The translations under genes and the position numbers were made by a program. Below are positions 45,801-54,800 of a stretch of DNA of 64,000 nucleotides, piece after piece. The stretch comes from Heliopora coerulea. Lineage: Eukaryota; Cnidaria; Anthozoa; Scleralcyonacea; Helioporidae. The notes under the pieces were generated by a model, which saw only the letters and a program-made list of their open reading frames with translations, was not told the origin of the DNA and did no database searches. How positions within the stretch are numbered: the stretch's first letter is position 1; each line of letters opens with the position of its first letter. The stretch spans positions 278,501 to 342,500 of the forward strand of contig JASJOG010000197.1 of the NCBI GenBank assembly GCA_030142905.1, given 5' to 3'.

Positions 45801-48800
45801 GGTCAAAGCCATTGGTCGAATGCTGGCTGTTGGCGTATTTATGAGACGGATTGGTACCAAAGTTTATGGTGTAGCAGTTGGCTTAACCGCTGCTGTGGGT
45901 GGCACGTTGGATGATCGGCTAGTTATCATCTTACTTAAGTTCTCAGTTCCAGCACCACCATTGGTGCTTGCCCCAGAACTAACATTCTGACTTTGAGCGG
46001 CCACACGTAAAGAGGTTTGTGATTTTAGTTTTTGTTGCGCCTGCAGCTGAAGTCGTTGAAATTGTTGATTTTTCTTTTTCAGCTTTTCGTTTTCACTTAT
46101 TAAAAAGAACAACAACAAAAAAATACTTTGTTTCAGTTGTTGTTCCCAAAACTGAACACGACACACTGGATTTTTTATTAATAGATTTCAATGAATAAAA
46201 TATGAGCAGAAAAGCTTCGAAAAAAGGTCTGAAACATGTCTCATTGTTCGCTAACAACAACTCCCAGCAAGCCTTTGCGCGTCTAGGGCATAGGTGTCCC
46301 AAAAATATAAACAAGTAACTAAATAAAGGTTCCAAAACATCCCCCTTCCGAATACGAAGTGTTCGCTCAAAACGACCTTAATATGTCTTGATTGTCTCAA
46401 GTCTCTGCAATGTCTTACGTCCTCTAATCATCACACTCAAGTGGGCACAGTCGATGTACTGGGCGTTCTTAAACACTTTCACCCACTCTGACTTTCACCA
46501 CGCGAACTAAACCATCTTTTCCTGGGTGTACCTCGGTAATGCGTCCCAAGCGCCATTCTCCACGTCTGGCTTTGGGCTCCATAAGCAAAACTACGTCTCC
46601 TTCTTTCATATTTCGTCGAGGATGATACCACTTTCCCCACTTGTTAAGACTGGGTAGGAATTCTTTTCTCCAGCGAGCGCAAAACTGTTCAAGTAATTGC
46701 TGAACACGTCGCCATCTTTTCCACGGATTGCACGTTTCATCAACGTCAAAGGCTTCTGGAGCGTATTGTCCTCCAAGCCGTCCTACGATGAAGTGGTTAG
46801 GCGTCAGAGGGGTCAGGTCATTCACGTCAGAACCAACATAAGTAATTGGACGAGAGTTTAGTTGCCCTTCGGCTCCGATGATGGCTGTCTGGAGCTCTTC
46901 ATCTGTGACACTCGCGTCGCCAATAATCGCTCTCATCGCCTTTTTGCTACTTTTGATCATCGACTCAAACACTCCCCCAAAGTGCGGGGCTGATGAAGGG
47001 TTGAATTTCCATTCGATTCGATGTTGTTGCGTCGTTGCATTGATGATTTTGTCTTGGTCAAACGTTTCTAATAATTCTCGTAATTCTCTCTCTGCCCCAA
47101 CGAAGTTCGTCCCGTTATCAGAAACTACGTACGTCGACGTCCCCCTCCTTGAAGTCATTCGGATAAACGCGTTGAACGAGTCCGTGTCTAGGGAGTACGC
47201 CATTTCAAGATGTACCGCTCGGGTGTTGAGGCAGGTAAAAAGGCAGAGATATCTTTTGGCTTTCGCTCTACGTCGTCCTTGTTTGGTCAAAAATGGCCCA
47301 CCGTAATCGACGCCAACACGCTCGAATGCTCTAAGTGGTAATTTCAATCTTTCTTCGGGAAGTGGAGTCATCATTTGTTCGGTTGGTTTGGCGCGGAATC
47401 GACGTCGACATTCCCGACAAGCTTCTATGACATTCCTTACGGCTCGAAGTCCTTTAACGATCCAATACTTCGTACGCAACTCTGATAATAAATGCTCGCT
47501 GGTGTCTCTTCAGTAATGTTGTCAAGCACGTTTGCATGTAATTTAGTTGAAAACTCTTCGTTAAGGCTTGTTACTGACAACCCAACTCGGCGAGATTTTC
47601 TTTTGACCTCCAATCCGCCCGTTCCCGATATCGTCAAACTTTGAACTTGACCGCGTAAACTAAGTTCCTGTGAGCAGGGGTCTAACATCACGTTCATCTT
47701 TAATTACTTCGTACCGTTTGTAATCAACGCCGGCAGGACAATCAACGATACATTATCGACTTGTTTTGTTGCATGTGTTATCTCTTTGGCACGGTCTTGC
47801 GGTTGACTGGGGGATGTTAAACCGTCTTGGTTCTCGTCACGATCCATTTTGGAGGACTGGTCATCAGGACGACGTTACTTATTTTCGTGAAGATATCTGC
47901 TGTGACGGTCGCTGGTACAGCCATTGATTCCACATTTTCTCACATTGTTACAGTCTTTACTTTGATGCCCCATTGCCAGGCAAGGGAAACACCGACCGCT
48001 CTTCGAGATTAGTTCCTTTTTCTCGGAAACAGATAATTTCTTGAATGATTGACAAACCCACGGTAGGTGGTCTTCTTTGCATGCTGCAAACACACACCCT
48101 CTTGGTCTTCTCTTGTTGCTGGTGCCAAATCCCCGATCTCGTCTTTTCCTGTCGCTTCTATCATCAGTCTTGTCATCTCGTCTTTCATCTTTGGTCTCGT
48201 CCAAAATTTGCACCCGCATTTCTAGCCACCTCACAAGATTTTCGAAGGTGTCCTGTTTACCTCGTTCAAATAACCAGTACTCTTAATGCTTTTCCTTTCA
48301 AGCTGTTCTGAAGACGGAGCATTATTTCTTTCGTAGATATTACTGCTTCGTCTACAACTGACATGAATGCAGCTTTCCACGGCGCATAGTCCGCTTTATT
48401 TTCTCCAGAAAATGTAGGAAGTTCTACTCCTTTCAATTTTATGGGCGCGAGTCGTTACTGATAATGTTCCACTTCAGATGGATACTCTCTGATAATGGGC
48501 TTATCAGGTAGATCAGACTGCTTTTGATTTAAGATGCTCTCAGACTCTGGATCTTTTACAGGTCCAGCTTTTGCACTGATTGTTGCTTCCTTTGCAGCTG
48601 CTGTCGCTCGGGTTTCGTTAATAACCACCACTTGTCTTGCTTCTTCGGTTCTTTGTTTGGTCAGTTGAAGTGCAGCAATTCGCTTCTGTAGTTCTTCCGC
48701 TTCTTGTTGTTGTTCTTTCTCTAAAGCTAAAAGTCTCTCCTTCGACTCTATTGCTTCTTTTCTCTTCTTTGATGCTAATAATGACTGAATAGATTGCACT

Positions 48801-51800
48801 GAGATTCAATCATCATTGTCGTTTAATCTAGGCAAAGATCTGAGCGAGACTAAATCTGCATTTTCTTCTCCCATTGCTAGACGTTAATTCACATGTTCTT
48901 CCGCACCTTTTACCGCAGTATCAATAACAGTGGTTAGCTCGTCGACTTCTTTACCAAGGGCTTCAATAGTCCCATCAACATCAATATTTTCATCACCGTC
49001 CTCAAGTGCTACGACTCCTTTTAAGTTGTAAATTAGTTTCGTAATTATCTCGTACTCACTTCCTACTTTAAGGATTGCTTTTCTGACCTCTGTTTTAGTT
49101 GCGATGCCTTTACTGCCAAGCCCAAGACTTTTGTTGTCGACGAGGTCTGCGAGTTGTTTTCTTGCTTTAGTAAGACGAGTATTCGCTGATTTTTTACGGC
49201 TACGTAACATTCTTAACTTTTTGCTCGCTGTACTTGTCGTTTCGTCTGGATTTTCCGTCGTGTTTTCGTCTTTTTCAGGCTCCTTTTGAACAAGGGGGTC
49301 TTGTTTATCCATAGTTAAACTTTGCGGTCGAATATCTTGATTTTTCTGGCTCATAACTTGTAGTTCGACTCCAAATATCGAACTGTCGGTCGCGAAATCT
49401 TGTCTATTTTCCCATGAAATCCGGCTCTTGAAGGACCAAATTGTTCCCAAAACTGAACACGACACACTGGATTTTTTATTAATCGATTTCAATGAATAAA
49501 ATATGAGCAGAAATGCTTCGAAAAAAAGGTCTGAAACATGTCTCTTTGTTCGCTAACGACAACAACACCCAGAGAGCCCTTGCGCGCCTAGGGCATAGGT
49601 GTCCCAAAAATATAAACAAGTAACTAAATAAAGGTTCCAAAACAGTTGTTTATACATCCGAGCACCAATTAAACCAAGAACTGAACACATCAGTCGGAAA
49701 ATTCTTTTTCAGAAATTTGCGTGGTATTCACACAAGTAAGCTCCTGCGCACACGCGGACGCACAAGCAAGCACTCACAAACACGCACACACGTACAAGCA
49801 CATGCACAGACAACCGTACGCGCTAACACACTTGCACACATACGCAAGCACACCCACAGACTCACCAGAACCTGTATCAACAAAAGCGCAGGTACAGGCG
49901 CCCACTGTCACACCTTCACATACACGCACACACTCATGCACAATCACATTCACACGTAAACAAGATCTTTTTCCTAGTAGCAGAGGCCCCTCTTGCAACG
50001 ATAACAGCACTAAGGTGATAAAAGACAGACTACGTGCTGATGCCAATACACAAAATGATTTTCTTAAATAAGAAACATACAAAACATGAAGCCGTTTTCT
50101 CGTATTTTATGTCTATATAAAAGCTCAAGTTTAAAGTACATGGTATTATCACCAAGTAAACAATATCTTTTAAATGTTTCCCAACACATTTACAATGTTC
50201 CTACCTTTCTTTAGCAGCTTCCCGTTCTAGAAATTTGGCTTTCTCTTGGTTATACTTTTCTAATTCCTCGTTTTTTTCTTTCAGCTTTTTCTCCTTTCGC
50301 GTTTGCTTTCCTTCATATTGTGTGGACAATACGCTCGACCTCATTTGTCTTTTGTTTGCTGCTTGCACCATGGCAGCTTTCTTCTGACGATCTTCTTCAA
50401 CAGAGTTCTTCAACTCCGCATTTTCGCTCGAGTATTTATCTTTTAAACCTGAATAACATTACGAAAATCACACAATCAACAGTATGTCGAATGCTAATCC
50501 AGTAAATAGCCTCTTAAGAGTACATTTCATAATTCAAGACCAAAGCTATCCCAGTGTCCATGCTACCTTAAACCATACCAACCTTTGGAATAAGGAAAAT
50601 TATAGTTCTAATTCGGTAAGCAAAGGAACAATTACATCAATTTCATTAGTTTCTCATCAGTGTTCGTTGTTAGAAGTAATGGGTGTCTTCGGCGGGTATT
50701 CATCGCCTGTGTTTATTGAATTTATTTTGAAATCAACAAGGTAATTGCCAGTCTGAACTACTTGATCATCGATCCGTGCTTAAGCGCCCGCCTGACCAAT
50801 GAAACTAAATCAACAAACCAATCAACCAGTTGCGGCACTATTAAGAGCCACTACGCTAAAGAAACTAATCTACCCTCCCAAATATGCCCAGTAGATAGAT
50901 CCTGTTTCTACATGTCCGTAACATATCAACTATTTCTCGTTATCCAATATCATCAACTCACTCATCAACGGTTGAATCCTTTTAGTTGCCGAATTAAGAG
51001 TTTTCTTGCTTTTTTCTTCCTTTTCCTAATGAAAATTAAAAACAATTTGAGAAACTTAAAGAGGGTTATAGCTCACTCATCGTCACTCGTCGCCATTACT
51101 TCACAATAATGACATAGCTTCACAATTAAACTCCATAGACGAATAACAATGGAGGTGTCTTCCCACGTCCAGGAGAGAATTGACAGGAAATCATATTTCA
51201 AGAAAATTGAAACTAAACGTTTTCCAGCGCAGCCATGTCAAGTATTCAGAACAGTTAACACTTCATCGCGTTAAAATACTCCACGCATGATTTGACAGCA
51301 TATTAATAATTCATTACGAAAGCACAACGATGAAATAATTTATATAAACTAGGTATACTTTTAGCTCAATTTTGTCTTAAAATATTGGTTCGTTTGAGTA
51401 CATTACATCGAACACTCACGACATTGCTTGACTCATTAAATATCACAAAGAGCGCCATCTCAGTGTTTGATCTCAGGCACAAGTGCATTCTCTACGTTAC
51501 TTAGAAAAATTAACGTCTATATGTAACTGTTTGCACTGATATTCTTATAATTTGTCTTAATCTGAGGTGATGGAAAGGTGACCCGTCATCACTCTAAACG
51601 ATACGAAGAACACAGAGTTCCTCCCTCACTACCAGACTTCAACTCCTTTTATTAATGGCCAATTTTTGCTAAAAAGTGAAAACACTTATTTAAGTTTCAT
51701 AGCCTTACGTCAAACCGCAAGTTCTACGTTGATTGCCGATGTATTGTCAAAACTCTGATCCAAAGCGGATAGAGGTTACACTACCTGGAGGTGAAACCCA

Positions 51801-54800
51801 TCTTTAGCAAAAAAATTCTATCCAACTCCTTTTGAAAGAAACTGTATTTCTATTCTTATCTCCTCTTACCTTGCTCGCATTGGATGTCTGAGTTAACTTT
51901 TCTACTTCATCTTGCAAGGCCTTTTTCTTCTCATTTAAAATTTTACTAATGTTGTCCTTTCCAGCGCTGTCTTCAGGCGGTTTTTCCTCTGCCAACTTGT
52001 TCCCTAATTCTTCCTCCTCCTTTAGTTTATCGTACTCAGCCTTGTAACCTCGAGCTACTTTTTTGAGCTTAAGGAAAAGAAAAATAACATTTTGAAATAA
52101 TAAACACACCGAGAGTTAAGTAGCCACTCAGTTTACACATGTCACAATTTCATACTCCTTTCCCCCATTTTATTGCATGTTCTTAAATCGACTGTCACGA
52201 AACAGCAATATAGAGTTAATTTCCACGAGCTTTTCCAACGACAACGAAAGGGACTGACTGTGAGGCAACAGCAATATGGAGTTAATGTCAACAAGCTTTT
52301 TCAACAAAGAAAGGGAAACATTTCTCACTTGATTTATTAGGGTGAGACGGTTTTCTAAAAAATCCGAAACCGAAAACCGTCACTAAATAACCGGAATAAC
52401 AGATATAACCGAGTCTTTTGATCAATTAAATTATTGTGACCAAAATAAATAACGAGTCTTATATTTATATAAAAGTAGTTTCTTTACTAGTCATGTACAG
52501 TACGAACGATTGTTTATAAGTTTTCGGCTAAAAAGACGAGCATGTCAACCTTTTCAGGTTTCAACTGTGCTCGTGCGGGAGTGATGACAAGCCCTGCCTT
52601 GCTAAATAGACGTTCCGATGGAGAGCTTGAAGCCTGAGTGCTCAAATATCTCTTAGCAAGTTGGCTTAAAAGCGGAAGTTCAAGTTCGTGTCGTTGCCAC
52701 CACTTCAACGGATCTTCATCGCAGTCAATAACAGGATATTTCGTGTACTGCTCGAATTCAGCGGACAAACGATCGCGTGGCGACTGAGCTGCAGAAGGAC
52801 GTTCCTTTGGCTTCTTCAAACTAGTCAATGGTCCGAGGCTCAACTTCATTCTCTTGGATGGCGGTCGACTTGTTAAGCGACGAGTCACATACTTTAATAA
52901 CCTTCTTGTCTGCCCACACGTCTTCGCAGAAGTCCGCCTTCGCTTAGCCAATCAATACGCAAGTTGTTTGATCCCGTTATCCGTTTTAGTCAACCAACCT
53001 TCGAACAATCGCAGCGCTATTCTCGCATTGAGCTATCTAAATGCGTGCAATCGCTTAATCATCAGTCATTTTTGTAGTTTGCTTATAGTTTGGTGTTAAT
53101 CACATGTAGCACGCTTGTTGGTCTTCAAATTTTGAATCGGTTTTTCCGGTTATTTCGGTTAGTCGGTTATTTGATATTAAGAAGACTCGTGAAACCAATC
53201 TGTAAAAAGAACCGATTCTTTCCCGTTAACCGCCTCACCCTATGTATCATTGTTTTCATGTTTTCAATGACTTCTTCGTCTTTGACCCCTGCCTCCTTTT
53301 GCAAATTTCCAGTCTCTTCTTGTAACTTTGATGACGCAGTGGTATTTTCAGATTTCAGAGAATTCAATTCTTCTTGAATCTTAGTTGTTTCAGTCTAAAA
53401 CAAAATATGGATATAAATTTGCAATGAAATCCCATGTCCTTTGAGAAAGAAACTTTAAATTTTGTTGACTTTAGTTGTGTAGGTTTATCATAAAAAAATT
53501 CTGTTTATGTTACCCTGAGGATGATTCTGAAATAGAATCCAAACATTGCACATCCTCACCGATCTAAAGCGTTAAGTGGTCGCGCGAGTCTCTCATGCGA
53601 CCCACATAAAATGGATTGAACGAGCATACTGTTCCCAGTTGACTCGATAGCTCAATTGGTGGAGCAGCGGTCCAGAAACCTGAGGATGCGAGTTCGAATC
53701 CCGCAAAAGGCAACTTTTCTAGTTGACTTTAGCCGTGAAGGTCAACCATGAAAAAGACTGTTCATGGTACCCTGACGTGGATTCTATAATAGAATCGAAA
53801 CATTTACACAGATATATTCTAATGCATACAGATGTGGCTACATTTTTTCGCATCATGCAAAAAAACATTCTGAAACTCTGGGAAGCTGATTCCAACGGAC
53901 CATTTGGCAAGCCCATCCTCAGGTATCTAATACGAGACAGCGGTAACTAACTGGCCGGAAAAGTATCGGTTGGTATATTTTCAAACAAAAAAATATTGTC
54001 TAATAATAAAACCCTGGCGTTCAGATTTCTATGATCGTCGCAACAGTCAACTCATTAGCAAACAAAGTTCTTGAAATTTACGGGAACTTTACTAAACTCC
54101 TTTTTGGAGGTCTGGTAAGGATCACAAACCCTTTTAACGTTAATTTCTGCTTGTAATCTTGAAATTTCATTTCGCAAGGCTTCCACTTGCACTTTAGATT
54201 TCTGAACTTCATCCTTTGAGGATTTTTGTTGGGCCAAGAGTTGCTTCTTCTCTTCCTGGAGTTTTCTCAAATCATCTGGATCAGCCTGTTGCTGACATTG
54301 TTCAATTAACTGATTCGTTCGAGATCGCCACCGATCATCGTAATGATACCCTGCATGGAGGTAATGGGTACGTTATGTTTGGTTCTCAAAGTTCACAAAC
54401 AAGAATACATTCCGCGTAATGGAATACATCTTGCTGATGAAACTTTTCACACAAACAAAGTGCTCAGCAGAAAAAGCAAATATGGAACAACTTGGGAACA
54501 AATAGTCTGCCCAATTCCATGACAGCAAATTACAAAGGATAATATAGTCTATAGAGGTTGTTGCAACGTTTCTCAGATTTACCACTCCTTTAAAAACGTC
54601 GGTTACTACAGGCTCTAAAATTAAGCTTTAAGCCCAACTTGTCTCGAACCATAAAATGAGACAAGTGTTTTAATGGCCCTCTAAGAATTCCTGCCATTAC
54701 AATGTATTATTAGCCAAATACAAAGGGTAGACGGAATCAACACGAAAGAGTCAAGTATAATCTTCTTATAGTCGCTATCCTTGGCCAAGCTCATATTAAA

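Larger units (their letters stand above)
46141..49644 (-). mobile_element. BEL/Pao LTR retrotransposon, internally deleted
   Basis: Two LTRs of about 200 bp (46141-46339 and 49442-49644), starting TGTTCCCAAAACTGAACACG and ending CCAAAACA, bound a 3.1-kb interior. A 5-bp target duplication GTTGT lies at 46136-46140 and 49645-49649. The minus-strand order is Gag, zinc knuckle, protease-like, integrase. The reverse transcriptase and RNase H expected between protease and integrase are missing. A purine-rich tract (GGAAGGGGGATG) precedes the 3' LTR. It lies in the TPR intron between 50205 and 46095, in the same orientation as TPR. Confidence 0.9.

Noticed and set aside
49717..50082. ORFs of 80-116 codons in the CACA tract
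   Set aside because: Low-complexity composition explains the open frames.
53639..53712. tRNA gene
   Set aside because: A and B boxes are good but the acceptor and anticodon stems do not pair, and it belongs to a SINE.
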